Shown in pieces: positions 10,000 through 20,776 of a stretch of 64,000 nucleotides of DNA. The notes below the pieces were generated by a model. That model searched no databases and was not told where the DNA came from. It was given only the letters and a program-made list of their open reading frames with translations. A program made the translations under genes and the position numbers. Origin of the DNA: Candidatus Pantoea bituminis (GTDB lineage Bacteria; Pseudomonadota; Gammaproteobacteria; Enterobacterales; Enterobacteriaceae); the NCBI RefSeq assembly GCF_018842675.1, contig NZ_JAGTWO010000004.1:3720001-3784000 (forward strand). Direction: 5' to 3'. The stretch's first letter is position 1; each line of letters starts with the position of its first letter.

Positions 10000-10056
10000 A
10001 CAAAAAAACGCGCAGAGAACAAAAAAACGCGCAGAGGACAAAAACATGCGCAGAGC
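9990..10056. repeat. 19-bp tandem repeat (minisatellite) before the bcsZ stop
   Basis: Three and a half units of CGCGCAGAGAACAAAAAAA starting at 9990, 10009, 10028 and 10047, with later units drifting (GAGGACAAAAACA, then TGCGCAGAGC). The first unit begins inside the last segment of the third 178-bp repeat (CAGCGCGCAGAG), so this array probably arose by slippage from the repeat's edge. It ends 8 bp before the bcsZ stop codon. Confidence 0.85.
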
Positions 10057-10063
10057 ACTTAAC

Positions 10064-11068
10064 TCAGTGCTTATCCTGAAGCGCCAGCCACGTCAATAAC
10101 TGCAGGCTAGAGGAGAAGTAGTTCTGATCCGGGGCGAGGGTATCGCTGATGTAACCGGTTTGATTCATCGTCAAATCCCGCACCGCTAACAATCCACCCT
10201 CGAGGTTATAAGGTGCTGGCGTATTGGCCAACACATCAAACCAGGCAGGCGTTTGCTGACGACTGTAACCCTGCCAGACACGCTGGAACGGCCCCAATGC
10301 CAGGCTTTGCGGATCGTACCACCAGATATTGAGCGGAATACGAATCGCGTCATAGCTAAAGCGGTTGGAATAGCCCAATGCGGGTGCCAGCGATCCATCC
10401 GCGTTCAAGGCTACCCAATCCAGCGGCAGGCCGGTTTTGCCGAAATGCATTTCGCTCAGCAAATCATTACCATCATCGATCAGTTTGCTCCAGACCTGAA
10501 GATGGCTGCGCTGTGCGAACGCCTGCCAGGCCGCAAACAGGAAATAGGACGGATTCAGCACCACATAGCTGTTTTTATTAAAGCCCTGCGCACCCGGCAG
10601 CATCACGGTATGGCCGCCAAAGGTGATCACATTGAGCTTCACAATGGCGCGCTGAATGCGATCCGAAGCCTGCTGATACTCATTTGCCTGCCATTTCTGC
10701 GCTGCACGTTGCAGCGCCCAGGCAATCAAGACGTCGCCGTCTGAAGCATTGTTTTTATCCGCAACAGGATTGTCGTTGCCCGGTGTGTAGCGCCAGTAAA
10801 ACAGGTCGTTTTGTGCATTACGCAAATGCGTTTGCGTCCACAGCCAAAGCTGGTCAAACGTGGCGCGATCATCATTAGCTACCGCCAGCAACATGCCATA
10901 ACCCTGACCTTCGGTATGGCTGACGTTATTATTCGCGGTATCAATGATGCGCCCTTCTGGCATCACAAAGCGGCTTTTGAACGTATCCCAGCCACTTGCA
11001 CTAGCTTGCACGCTAAAAGCCATTAACAAACAACAAAATAGCCATCTCAGGCAGACCTTCGCTCTCAT
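10064..11068 (-). CDS. bcsZ: BcsZ, periplasmic endo-1,4-beta-glucanase (GH8)
   Basis: Family 8 glycoside hydrolase that trims cellulose in the periplasm. 334 residues with a signal peptide (residues 1-25, ending ASASG). GH8 hallmarks: [10 protein letters not shown] with the catalytic Glu, [14 protein letters not shown] with the catalytic Asp, [10 protein letters not shown], and [20 protein letters not shown]. coli BcsZ has 368 residues, so this one is a little short at the C-terminus but complete in its motifs. AGGAC precedes the start at a good distance and bcsD ends 9 bp upstream. It is the last gene of the second cellulose operon, in contrast to E. coli where bcsZ lies between bcsB and bcsC. 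Confidence 0.95.
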   Translation of the reverse strand: MRAKVCLRWLFCCLLMAFSVQASASGWDTFKSRFVMPEGRIIDTANNNVSHTEGQGYGMLLAVANDDRATFDQLWLWTQTHLRNAQNDLFYWRYTPGNDNPVADKNNASDGDVLIAWALQRAAQKWQANEYQQASDRIQRAIVKLNVITFGGHTVMLPGAQGFNKNSYVVLNPSYFLFAAWQAFAQRSHLQVWSKLIDDGNDLLSEMHFGKTGLPLDWVALNADGSLAPALGYSNRFSYDAIRIPLNIWWYDPQSLALGPFQRVWQGYSRQQTPAWFDVLANTPAPYNLEGGLLAVRDLTMNQTGYISDTLAPDQNYFSSSLQLLTWLALQDKH

Positions 11069-11077
11069 TCCAACGTC

Positions 11078-11524
11078 CTATTGATATCGATAATGCAGCG
11101 TATTGCCGTCATTCAGTTCAAGTACGATTTGTACTGCTGCGCTACCGCCCTGGCCTTGCAGCCAGCCCGAATATAATCCGGCCAGTACCGCGCCAAAAGC
11201 AGATTGCCAGTCTGCTACTGCCTGCGCATTATCACCGGCTGGCAACGCATGATGCTTCAGCAGCAGCGCGTTATCTTGCGGTTGCAGCTGCACAAAACCC
11301 CAGTTAAAACGTGCCAGTTGTAGGTTAATTTCGCGCTCCAGATCCTGGACAGTGCGTGCTTCTGGCAAAGGGTAGCGCGCAGCCAGTGATTCACCCCTAT
11401 TCTGTAAAAAGGCTTCAGCTTCAGCCTGACCGGCGTTGGCGACCATGCCTTCCAGCAATACGCTGACCAGATCAAACCAACCGGGTTGATGCGGGTGCGA
11501 TGCCCCAGCGAAATGTTCACTCAT
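11078..11524 (-). CDS. bcsD: BcsD, cellulose synthase subunit D
   Basis: A 148-residue protein matching the size of BcsD, the periplasmic octameric ring that in Komagataeibacter organises exported glucan chains into ribbons. Features seen are the N-terminal HQPGWFDLVSVLLEGM segment, an RYPLPEARTVQDLEREIN block and the C-terminal GLYSGWLQGQGG helix region. The start shares one base with the bcsC stop (TAATG). No signal peptide is visible, as is usual for the family. Its presence marks this as the bcsD-containing type of cellulose operon, unlike the bcsEFG type at 1-9437. Confidence 0.85.
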   Translation of the reverse strand: MSEHFAGASHPHQPGWFDLVSVLLEGMVANAGQAEAEAFLQNRGESLAARYPLPEARTVQDLEREINLQLARFNWGFVQLQPQDNALLLKHHALPAGDNAQAVADWQSAFGAVLAGLYSGWLQGQGGSAAVQIVLELNDGNTLHYRYQ

Positions 11525-14500
11525 TACTTTTCTCCGAACATGTAACGGACGTTCAACTGCGCCGTGCTTTCGTTGTAATCACCAAAGGTGTCATAGCCAA
11601 GCTGGCCACCAATCGTCACGTCTTTGTTGATCTTGTAATCCGCGCCAGCATGCAGGTTATAGCCGATGCCGTTTTTGCTGTCGCCCGAATAGAAGGCGCT
11701 CTTCGCGCTACCCGAGGCAGCCAGCGCTTCCATTTGTGACTGAAGGTTTGGATCGTCCGGGAAGTAGGCGCTCTTATCCTGGCTGTAGGATTGATAACCG
11801 ACCGAACCGCCAACGTTGACTTTCAGGTCATCAAACTTGCGTGAGAAATCGACCGGGAACGACACCGAAGCATAGTTCTGCGGGCTGAAGTAACCGCCCT
11901 GACCGTAGCTGAAATAGCTCAGGTTTTTCGAAAAATCCATCCACGACAGGCTCATGCCCACTTTCAGCTCGCGGTCGTCGTAATGATAAGGACGCACATA
12001 CGCGCCAGCGGTTGCCTGCATACTGGTATTGCTGGCCACGTTTTCACCAATATAGCTGTAGCCGCCCGCGCCGACATAGAAACCCGCATCGCCGTTGTCG
12101 TAACTCAGCAAAGCGTTGCCGCCGTTCTTGGTGACACGACCCCATTTCTTGCCGCTGGTTTTATCTTCCAAACCCACGTAGGAGAGCAGGCTGTCAGTCA
12201 TTGCGCGACGTTCACCCGTCAAGATCAGCGTCAGGAAGTCTGTCAGCTTCGGCGACCATTGAACGCCACCCACCAGCGTGCTGAGATCCTGGCCCAATGG
12301 CGTACTGCCTAAATCAACTTTGTAACTGTCGCCTTTCAAGGCGAGGTTCAGTTCAACGCCCGATGCAGTTTGTGAATCGGTGGTGGCGCTTGGCTGATCG
12401 GTTACGGTTGCCCCGCCTGCCGCCACGACGTTGCCTTGCGTGATCGCGTTGGTGCCGAAACGGCGCCATGCATCACCCGATGCGCTGCCTGCGGTCAGGG
12501 AAACAGGCGTCAGGGTGAAGTCGAAGCGCGACTCACCAAACGGCACGGTAGAGAAGGTCAGCGGCGCTTTGGCTTCGGTCAGTTTGCTCAGGCCCGATTC
12601 ACCATCACGTCCACGCACCTGCACCGTGCCCTGCGCCCAGGTACCGGTTTTTTCTTGCAGATCGTCCATCATGGTGTCGATCTGATGCAGCATCTGCGTC
12701 TGCGGTGACGGCATACTCGCGCCGCTCGCCAGCGTGACGCCTTCAGCGCTGCTGGTAGCAGCCGGTGCACTTTGCCACGGCAACACGGTGCCGTAGCTGG
12801 ACGGCGAGCGCCCTACTGGCGAGGTGCTGCGGTTGATAAACGGATTATCCGCTAAGGCCAGGCCGCCCACGGTTGGCGTGCCGCCTTGTGCACCTTGCAA
12901 ACCAATCAGCTGCCCACGCGCCGAGCGCAGATAAACCATCGCTTGTGAATGGTCACCGTTGGCTTCAGCCACGCGTGCCATCAGCAGTTGCCGATCGGGC
13001 GTCTGCACGCTGTTCAGGCCGCGTGACAAATCGTTGGCACGCTGGACGTTGTTCTGCGCCAGTGCAACATTGATGGCACCGACTCGCGCATCTTGTGTTG
13101 GCGTGTCCTGCGTCATCAGATAGTCATACACCACGCCCGCATCTTTGTTCATCTTGCCGTCTTGATAGAGACGTGCCATAGCGAACATCAGATCGCGGTT
13201 TTGCGGATCGTGTTGCAGCGCGCCGATCAGCTTGTCATAAGCGGCCGCGTACTGTTTCTGCTGACGCAAGCGATCTACTTCATTGATCAAATAACCGTTA
13301 CGAATACCGGCCAGCTGGGTTGGCGTGCTGCGCGCCTGCAGTTCTGGGCTGCTAAGGAAGCTCTGCGCTTCGCTGCCCAAACCCGCCTGATTCAGCACGT
13401 TAACCTGCGCGGCGTAATCGCCTGCATTGCCCTGTACACCGCGCTGCATGTTGCCGCGCACCACAGCAACCGCCGTAGTGACATCGCCCGCTTTCGCCAG
13501 CTTCTGCGCCAGGTTGCCCGCATCCACTGGATTAGTTGGCGGATGGGCCGCCAGCGCTTTTAGCGTATTCGCTGCTGCCGCGTTCGAACCCTGCGCCAGA
13601 TATTGATCGGCAGTGTTCATCTGCAAATTGAAGTTCACACGCTGCGCCAGCTCCCGCATCTCACGCGTTTGTGCGTTGGACGGAATCCGCGACAGCAGCA
13701 CGCTGGCCTGTTGCCAGGCACCACTTTCGCTGGCGTTCAGTGCGCCCGCGTAAAGCTCGCTGCTGCTGGCGCCGTTACGCATCACCGGCTGCATCACGTT
13801 AGCCGCTTGTAGGCTGTCGCCCTGCTGGCGATAGAGACGCGCCAGGTCGAGACGCAACCAGCCTTCGTTTGGATAACGCTGAATGCCCTGTTGCAGCGTA
13901 GCGATTGCGGCACGGGTATTGCCCGCCGCCAGCTGGCGTTTGGCCTGCTGACGAATCGGATCGATACTGCTGCCACGCGGCGTCACGCTTTGACGCACGC
14001 TGTCCGGTAAAGAAGAGAGCAAGGTATTGGCTTCTGCACTGCGATTCTGCTGACGCAGCACGTAGAACAAGCCCTCTTTCGCGCTGCGGTTGTCCGCATC
14101 GCTTTGTAAAACAGCGCGATAAGTTTGTTCTGCCTGCTCCAGCTGATTACTGCGACGCTGCACATCGGCGCGGAACAGTTTTGCAGAAATCCCTTTTTCG
14201 CCTTCGGCCTGCGTTAACGGCTCGCTCAAAGCCAAAGCCTGCGCGCTGTCACCGCTTTTCAGCGCTTGCTGTGCGTTAGCCAACTGCGCATAGAAGCGAG
14301 CATCCGCTGCCTGTTTCTGACGCTCGGCACCTTGATCGCCTCCCATCTGAGCAGCGCGTTGCAGATAATCTGCGGCGTCCTGATAACGTCCTGCACGCTG
14401 CGCGACATACCCCATGCCCGCCAGCGCGTCGGCATCTTGCGGATTAGCAGTCAGCACTTTTTCAAAGTTACTTTGGGCACCGCTCACGTCGCCACTGTTC

Positions 14501-15326
14501 AGCGCGGTGAAACCTGCGCCTTTCTCAGCACCGCCGACGTTTTTACGGTAATAATCCAGTACCTCAGCATCCTGCGGGTGACGCTGCTGCCAGGTTTGAT
14601 AGATCGCCGCATCCGTGGCTTGTGGTGCGAGCCACAACAGCGCCTGACGCAGCGATCGATCGGCATCTTTATTGCCGTCCGCCAACGATCCCAACACATC
14701 AACCCCTTCACGGCGTGTCGACTCTTGATAAGTCATCGCTTTACCCAGCGCCAGCTTAGCGCCGGTATCTTGCGGGTGTTGTGCGGAGAACTGACGCAGC
14801 GCTTCAACTGCCTGCGGCAGCAGCGTGCGATCGCCCGCCATGGTCAGATAATATTCTGCCGCCACGCTGGCAGGGGGTTCATTGCCGCTAAAGGTGTTGC
14901 GCCAGGTTTGCAACGCCGCCGCGATATTGCCGCTGCGCGCCTGCTGGCGAGCCAGTGACAGCTGCGCCTGCGGAATGGTTTGCAATTGGCGAGCGTTATC
15001 CAGCTCGCTCAGATGGGCATCATTGGGTGAAACCTGACTCAGGCGTGCGCGATACTGCGCCGCGCTGGCGTTATCACCGCCCTGCTGCGAATAGAGCGCC
15101 AGCAAATAGAGCGCCTGCGTATTGTTGGGTTCAACCATCAATACTTTTTGCAGCGAGGACTTAGCCAGATCGTCATGCGCTTTTTGATGCCAGTAAGCCG
15201 CCTGATCAAACAGGGCCTGTAACGCAGGATTGGTGGACTCAGCCGCCAACAGCGGCTGAGAAAGTGTCAGTGCGCCGCCCAGAAACAGCGCGTGACGTAT
15301 GCCGGCACTCAACAGATTTTTTTCAT
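11524..15326 (-). CDS. bcsC: BcsC, cellulose export TPR / outer-membrane barrel protein (start-region frameshift)
   Basis: Periplasmic TPR scaffold plus outer-membrane beta-barrel for cellulose export. About 1267 residues: signal peptide (ALFLGGALTLSQPLLAAES), then many TPR repeats to about residue 790 (for example ALAGMGYVAQRAGRYQDAADYLQRA, split here as ALAGMGYVAQ and RAGRYQDAA), a low-complexity linker, and a C-terminal BCSC domain ending in NVRYMFGEK, a typical barrel strand ending. The long ORF begins at a TTG (15312), but AAGGA lies 5 bp before ATG 15326, which would read MKKNLLSAGIR if the A-run (15317-15323, seven T on the plus strand) had one more base. I therefore place the start at 15326. 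The stop overlaps bcsD. Confidence 0.94.
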
Positions 15327-15335
15327 TATTGTTCC

Positions 15336-17816
15336 TTACTTCTTGCCGGAATCACGATCATTTTTGTAGTTGAGGCGGCGTCCTGCGTGACGTTTCAACA
15401 TTACCCACACCGCGCTTCCCACCAATGCCGAAAGCAACAGCGCCGTCATCGCCAACAGCACAGAATGCTGGTTGGCATACCACACCACCATCATGTACCA
15501 CGGCATTTCCCCACTCGGGAACTGCGGCCCGACGCGGAAGCTGCGGATACCGTTTTCATCAGTAATGATGGCGGTATCGCCACGAATGCCGGCATTGATG
15601 CGCGCTGAACTTAAATCGTTATGCAGACGCAGCAGCTGATCGTCACTGCTTGCAACCGTCATCACCACCAGGCGATCCGGGTTCCAGGGTGAGCGATAGC
15701 TCAGGAAGCCACGCCACGACTCATTCGAAGAGAAATAACGATCGGCGTCCAGCTGCTGGCGATACCAATCCCCCATCAGCCAGGCGCGGGCTTTTTCCAA
15801 CGCACTCGGCTCTTTCACGCCAAAGGTGCTGCCGCTGGCTTCGTAAGGTGAATTTGCCAGCATCGCCTGATTAAACGCGCTGTTGCCGGTGGTGCTAATG
15901 GCAAGCACATCACTCTGCTGTAAACGCGCCAGGTTGGTGCCGCCGTTTGGCAGGCCAAACAGCACCTGATTCTGAGCCAGTGCTACACCCGTTGCGTTAC
16001 CGGCTCGCGCAGCCAGATCCAGCAGGGTAGAGATCTCCGCATCGGTGGGCTTTTCTGGCAGCAGCAGTGTGGTCTGGCCAAAGTCCGCCAGCCGCGTGAA
16101 CGGGAATGATGCACCAACAAAGTAGGAGAGATTCGGCAACATGCTGAAGTGGCGCGTATGGCTTAAATCAATCCACGAATCCTCTTCGATGCGGCTCTTG
16201 ATGTTGTTATTCAGCAGTACACCGCATGGCGCATCGGCCTTTGGCTTGATGTTGAAATAGAGCGCCAACTGGTTGTCGCCGTAGATCAGGTAAGGATCGA
16301 GGTTGAGCTGATACTGCTCCTGACGCGCATCACCGCCCAAACGATGCCAGGCATTTTCCAGCAGGCCGACTTTGTTTACCGTCAGATTACGCAGGAAGGT
16401 GCCGTTCAGCGTCACGTTGAGTAACGAGGCGTTTTCATCAATCCAGCTTTCTGACGGGAAGCGATAGTGCAGATTAACCGGCACAGTGTCGCCATCCCAC
16501 AGGAACAGGTCGGGCGCGGCGCGGAAGTTAACGCGCATCGCATCGTGCCAGATTCCGGTGCTGGTCAGGCTCTGATCTTTACGCAACAGCTCACTCAGAC
16601 GCACCGGGCGGCTGGTGTTGATCCAGCGTGGGGCATCGTAAGGCTGGCGGTTGGCGATTGACTGCGGCTGCACTTGCAGCGCGCTGCCATCGGTGGTCAG
16701 AGGCTGTGAAGTCAAACGGTAAGCCGCCTGACGCAGCTGCTTCTCATCTTCGCCGCTCACCAGCAACAGCTTGTAAACCGGGTTGTTCGGATTATCGACT
16801 ACCTGCAGATGCGGGCCAGTGACCGCCGGAAAGGTCAGCGTGCCGATCTTGTCGCCCGGATGACCGAACAGAATGCCGTTTTTCTCTGGCAGTTCACCGC
16901 GCATCACCGGAAAACGGATGCCGCGATAATCACTCTGAATGCCCAACCAGGACGCCACCAACGCCGCCGCGCTAATCGAATCTGGCGCAACGTTGCTGGC
17001 AAATCCCATGGTTACGGCACTTGCCGTCATACGTTGCGGATCGAGGAACGGGCGCGGGAAGTTACGCAGAGCAGTGCCAATGTTCAGCTGTTGCCCTTCA
17101 AGCGTCAGCGTAGTTTTCGGCAGAATCGTTACCTGATACTGCTCGGCGCTCTCTTTCTCGCACAGCAGTTTGTCTGCATCGTTGATTTTAAAGCTGAGAT
17201 TATTGCTCGACACCACCATCGCTGCGGGAATATCCAGCTGGTAGTCGCTGACATCGCTGTCGCTGGAACCCAGCGGCAGTGTCCCCAGCGGCTGACCATT
17301 GAGCATCAGTTGCAGCGAGGTGTTACGCGCAGCCAGCGCTTGCGACACGCGCAAAGACAAATTGAGATGCGCATTGGTGATGACTTCATCATTTGGCAGC
17401 GTAAAGACAATACCGGATTGCAGCTGACCGCCAGTCAGCGTGATGCCTTGAGTCTGGCCCATTTGCGCCACGGTAATGGCACTGCTGATCGGCTGATTCA
17501 GGGCCGCGCTGATCACCGGCAGCGGCTCAGGCGCAGTGATTTCCTGACCTGGTGCGTAAGGCAGCGCGCTGGCTGCCGCTTCCAGTTGCGGATCGGCATT
17601 TTGCAGCCCTTCTGGCGGCGGCACTTGTGAAAGCGCATTGCTGTCCTGCGTCACCGCAGGCGCGGCATCGTTAACGGGTTGGTCGCTGGGCGCTGCACTG
17701 TTCACCGGCGCATCATAGCCGTTGTTTTCTGTGGGCGGCGTTTCTGCCCAGGCGGGCGTCAGCAACAGCGCAGCTGCCAGCGAGCTTGCCAGCAGAGTTT
17801 GCGTCAAGGTTTTCAT
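15336..17816 (-). CDS. bcsB: BcsB, cellulose synthase regulatory subunit, copy 2
   Basis: Periplasmic partner of BcsA-2. 826 residues: signal peptide ending TPAWA at about residue 24, a Pro/Asn/Ala-rich linker (residues 25-95), then the BcsB body with jelly-roll carbohydrate-binding and flavodoxin-like modules (segments VRLSELLRKDQSLTSTGIW, DLFLWDGDTVPVNLHYRFP), and a C-terminal anchor helix (SVLLAMTALLLSALVGSAVW) followed by a basic tail. The start overlaps the bcsA stop by four bases (ATGA) and bcsC follows after 9 bp. The linker is not present in BcsB-1, so the two copies are paralogues from different operon types, not a recent duplication. Confidence 0.95.
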   Translation of the reverse strand: MKTLTQTLLASSLAAALLLTPAWAETPPTENNGYDAPVNSAAPSDQPVNDAAPAVTQDSNALSQVPPPEGLQNADPQLEAAASALPYAPGQEITAPEPLPVISAALNQPISSAITVAQMGQTQGITLTGGQLQSGIVFTLPNDEVITNAHLNLSLRVSQALAARNTSLQLMLNGQPLGTLPLGSSDSDVSDYQLDIPAAMVVSSNNLSFKINDADKLLCEKESAEQYQVTILPKTTLTLEGQQLNIGTALRNFPRPFLDPQRMTASAVTMGFASNVAPDSISAAALVASWLGIQSDYRGIRFPVMRGELPEKNGILFGHPGDKIGTLTFPAVTGPHLQVVDNPNNPVYKLLLVSGEDEKQLRQAAYRLTSQPLTTDGSALQVQPQSIANRQPYDAPRWINTSRPVRLSELLRKDQSLTSTGIWHDAMRVNFRAAPDLFLWDGDTVPVNLHYRFPSESWIDENASLLNVTLNGTFLRNLTVNKVGLLENAWHRLGGDARQEQYQLNLDPYLIYGDNQLALYFNIKPKADAPCGVLLNNNIKSRIEEDSWIDLSHTRHFSMLPNLSYFVGASFPFTRLADFGQTTLLLPEKPTDAEISTLLDLAARAGNATGVALAQNQVLFGLPNGGTNLARLQQSDVLAISTTGNSAFNQAMLANSPYEASGSTFGVKEPSALEKARAWLMGDWYRQQLDADRYFSSNESWRGFLSYRSPWNPDRLVVMTVASSDDQLLRLHNDLSSARINAGIRGDTAIITDENGIRSFRVGPQFPSGEMPWYMMVVWYANQHSVLLAMTALLLSALVGSAVWVMLKRHAGRRLNYKNDRDSGKK

Positions 17817-19921
17817 GCTGCGCTGTCCTCTTTCGCGGCGGCGGCCTGTTCGGCGTGTTTCCGCTTGTCGTGGCGGCCTTTCCAGGTCAGCCAGAACAGT
17901 TCAAATACCGTGCGAACGATAGTGCCGAGCGAAACCAGCGGATTATCTTTCTTATACTCCGGCTGAATCCAGGCATCGGCACGCGCCAATACCACGCGAA
18001 CCAACTCGCGGCGACGTGACAGCGGCATGGCGCCAAAACGCAGGCGAATGGTTTTTTCATCGCCGGAAATTTTACTCACGGGAATGGTAATGGTGCCGGA
18101 CTTCAGCAACAGATCGATCTCTTCGATTTCATCCGTCTCATGACGATTATCGGGTGCATCCAACTGCGCGCCACCCATCGACATATCGCTGGTCATGGTG
18201 CGCGAGGAAATTCCGCTGGCGTAGTGAATAATCGCCGGGATCTGCACCTCAATACGGATTGTTTTACGGACCTGTTTGGTTTCACGGGCCACCGCAATCG
18301 CCGCCATTAGGATAATCAGGCTGAACACCGCCCAACCTACGTTGAGGGCAATAACGTAAGGATCGACACCGAAATAATCATGCATCACCGCACGCACCAC
18401 GCCAGCAACGATGCCGACGGTCAGCAGCACCGCCACGATGACGTGAGGACGCACAATGTGGAAATCGAAGAAGCCCTGATCCAGCACACCGCCTTTATCG
18501 GTCACGTTAAATTTGCCGTGCTTGGGTGACAGCATGGTCAAAATCGTCGGGATAATCAGATGGAAACACATCACCGTTTCATAGATTTCACCCCAGAAGG
18601 TGTAACGGAAACGGCCATTCATCCGCGAGTTGACGTAAAGCGACATCACCAGATGCGGCAAAACATAGGCAAAGATCAACGAGGCAGAGGAGTGAATAAT
18701 ATTGAGATTAAACAGCAAGTAAGCCAGCGGTGCCGTTAGAAAGGCAACGCGCGGCAGACCAAACTGGAAGTGCAACATGGCGTTGAGATAGCACAAACGC
18801 TGCTGCCATTTCAGCCCACGACCAAACAGTGGATTATCGACGCGAAAGATCTGCGTCATGCCACGCGCCCAGCGGGTACGCTGAACAATGTGCAAACCCA
18901 GGCGCTCTGTCGCGAGGCCCGCCGCCAGTGGAATCGACAGGAATGCCGATCCCCAACCCAGACGCTGCATTTTCAATGCGGTGTGCGCATCTTCGGTCAC
19001 GGTTTCAACCGCAAAGCCGCCAATCTCTTCCAGCGCTGAACGGCGAATCACCGCACAAGAACCGCAGAAAAAGGTTGCGTTCCAGTTGTCGTTACCCTGC
19101 TGAACCGGGCCGTAAAACAGCGAGCCTTCGTTGGGAATGCTGCGCGCTGCGCGCAGGTTGCGCTCAAATGGATCGGGAGAATAGAAGTAGTGTGGCGTCT
19201 GTAACAGCGCCAGCTTGGGATCTTTCAGGAACGGGCCCACAGTCGCCTGCAAAAAGGTGCGGGTCGCAACGTGGTCACAGTCAAAAATGCAAATCAGCTC
19301 ACCTTTGGTGATTTTCATCGCATGGTTGAGGTTGCCGGCTTTTGCGTGATTATTGTTGTCACGGGTGATGTAACCCACGCCAACATCGGCGGCGAATACC
19401 GCAAACTCGCTGCGCTTGCCATCATCCAGCAAATAGACTTTTAACTTGTCGCGCGGATAGTCGATGCACTGTGCGGCCAGAACGGTGTCGCGCACGACGT
19501 CCAGACTTTCGTTATAGCTCGGCACGTAAATATCGACCGTTGGCCACAGGCTAGTATCATCCGGCAGCGGTTCAATGGTGCGCTTTAATGGCCAGGTGGT
19601 TTGCAGGAAGCCCAAAATTAATATCAGCCAGACATAAAGCTCCGCTAAATATAAGCCGATGCCCATGATGGCTTCAATTTCTGAATTAAAATGCAGCGTC
19701 TCAGTGGTGCGCCACCAAATATATCGGGTGGACATCAGCGCGGAAAGAATCACCATGACCACAGTTATTTTGCGGCTTTTGCTGAAACCCAATAAAAACA
19801 TCATAACGATGCTGATTAAGCCAAAAATATACTGCTTTTGGCTATCCATCGGCGTGATGATGATCACCGCAGCGACCGGTGCAAGCACCAGCAGCAGCAG
19901 GTAAAACCCGATTTTACTCAT
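17813..19921 (-). CDS. bcsA: BcsA, cellulose synthase catalytic subunit, copy 2
   Basis: 702 residues, shorter than BcsA-1 because it lacks the N-terminal extension. The GT2 core shows YLLDDGKRSEFA, FDCDHVATRTF, ETVTEDAHTALKM and QRTRWARGM (QxxRW). Multiple membrane helices flank it, and the PilZ domain has the RKTIR (RxxxR) and DMSMGG motifs, so c-di-GMP should activate it. Four-base overlap with bcsB and 52 bp downstream of bcsQ. Intact in this sequence. With BcsB-2, BcsC and BcsD it forms a complete second synthase in a bcsOQABCDZ operon. Confidence 0.96.
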   Translation of the reverse strand: MSKIGFYLLLLVLAPVAAVIIITPMDSQKQYIFGLISIVMMFLLGFSKSRKITVVMVILSALMSTRYIWWRTTETLHFNSEIEAIMGIGLYLAELYVWLILILGFLQTTWPLKRTIEPLPDDTSLWPTVDIYVPSYNESLDVVRDTVLAAQCIDYPRDKLKVYLLDDGKRSEFAVFAADVGVGYITRDNNNHAKAGNLNHAMKITKGELICIFDCDHVATRTFLQATVGPFLKDPKLALLQTPHYFYSPDPFERNLRAARSIPNEGSLFYGPVQQGNDNWNATFFCGSCAVIRRSALEEIGGFAVETVTEDAHTALKMQRLGWGSAFLSIPLAAGLATERLGLHIVQRTRWARGMTQIFRVDNPLFGRGLKWQQRLCYLNAMLHFQFGLPRVAFLTAPLAYLLFNLNIIHSSASLIFAYVLPHLVMSLYVNSRMNGRFRYTFWGEIYETVMCFHLIIPTILTMLSPKHGKFNVTDKGGVLDQGFFDFHIVRPHVIVAVLLTVGIVAGVVRAVMHDYFGVDPYVIALNVGWAVFSLIILMAAIAVARETKQVRKTIRIEVQIPAIIHYASGISSRTMTSDMSMGGAQLDAPDNRHETDEIEEIDLLLKSGTITIPVSKISGDEKTIRLRFGAMPLSRRRELVRVVLARADAWIQPEYKKDNPLVSLGTIVRTVFELFWLTWKGRHDKRKHAEQAAAAKEDSAA

Positions 19922-19973
19922 GAATCACCCTAAAAGAGCTCTGGTTTTTAACGCACCTGGCGAGGCCAGGCGA

Positions 19974-20776
19974 TTAATAGTGGCTGGTGCGAATGGGGGC
20001 CTGAACTTCGCCGTTACCTACGGTGATATCCAGAATATTGGCGACGCGTTTAGCAATCAGTTCAATATCAAACGCTGCAGCGGAAGCAGGACTGAAATCG
20101 TAAACAGATTGCTGTGAGGCATTTGCTTCACCCACGCTTTCATCACGATGAACCACACCTAACAAATTATCGCCCAGGCGCTGCTGTATAAATGCCGTAA
20201 CGTCACGGTTAATATTGCGGCGATTGTCGCATTGGTTCAGGACGAAATAATGTCCTTGTTTAGTATTGAGGGGCTGACCAATCATTCGGTTCTCCTCAAT
20301 ATGCGGCAATAATGAGACCGATGCGGTATCCGCTAACATCACCACTAAATGCATATCGGCTAATGCACTGATTGCTTTAAGCGCCGGGCCTGGGCCGGGC
20401 GGAAAATCGGCGACGATCACCAAGCCAGGGTAATTCAGTACCGTATCGAGACCGCGGCGGAGGAAATGCGGATCTTTTGACAGATTCTCTTCAAACCGTT
20501 CACGTTGTGGTTCGGTAACATCGCCATACGGCAGCACAAAAATGTTGCCGCCAGTGGTGAGAATCGACTGACTCCAGTCTGCCTGCTCTTCTGAACGCGC
20601 CACAAAGCCGCGCCCATCGTGAAGTGGCACACCAAAATGAAGACGTAACGCATTCTGCACATCGAAATCGATTGCCAGAACTTTGCTACCTGAACGCGCC
20701 AGACTCCAGGCCAGGTTGGCCGCCATCGTGGTTTTTCCAACACCCCTTTCGGCGAGCACACACAAACTAACGGCAT
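19974..20776 (-). CDS. bcsQ: BcsQ, MinD/ParA-like ATPase, copy 2 (frameshift in Walker A)
   Basis: About 267 residues. The long ORF starts at 20783 and reads LAERGVGKTT, but the frame starting at ATG 20776 reads MPLVCVCSPKG, the usual BcsQ/ParA beginning. One more G in the C4 run at 20743-20746 (GGGG in gene sense) joins them into SPKGGVGKTTMAAN, a perfect deviant Walker A motif. Later motifs are LAIDFDVQNALRLHFG (Walker A'), VIVADFPPGPG (Walker B) and VHRDESVGEANASQ. The start lies inside the end of bcsO, 10 bp before its stop. It differs from BcsQ-1, which lacks the P-loop GKT. Confidence 0.9.

Noticed and set aside
9416..10099. Several overlapping 70-143 codon frames on both strands (for example 9486-9917 minus, 9677-10099 plus)
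   Set aside because: They are translations of the 178-bp tandem repeat in different frames, with repeated blocks such as GRKMLPYVS and no ribosome sites.
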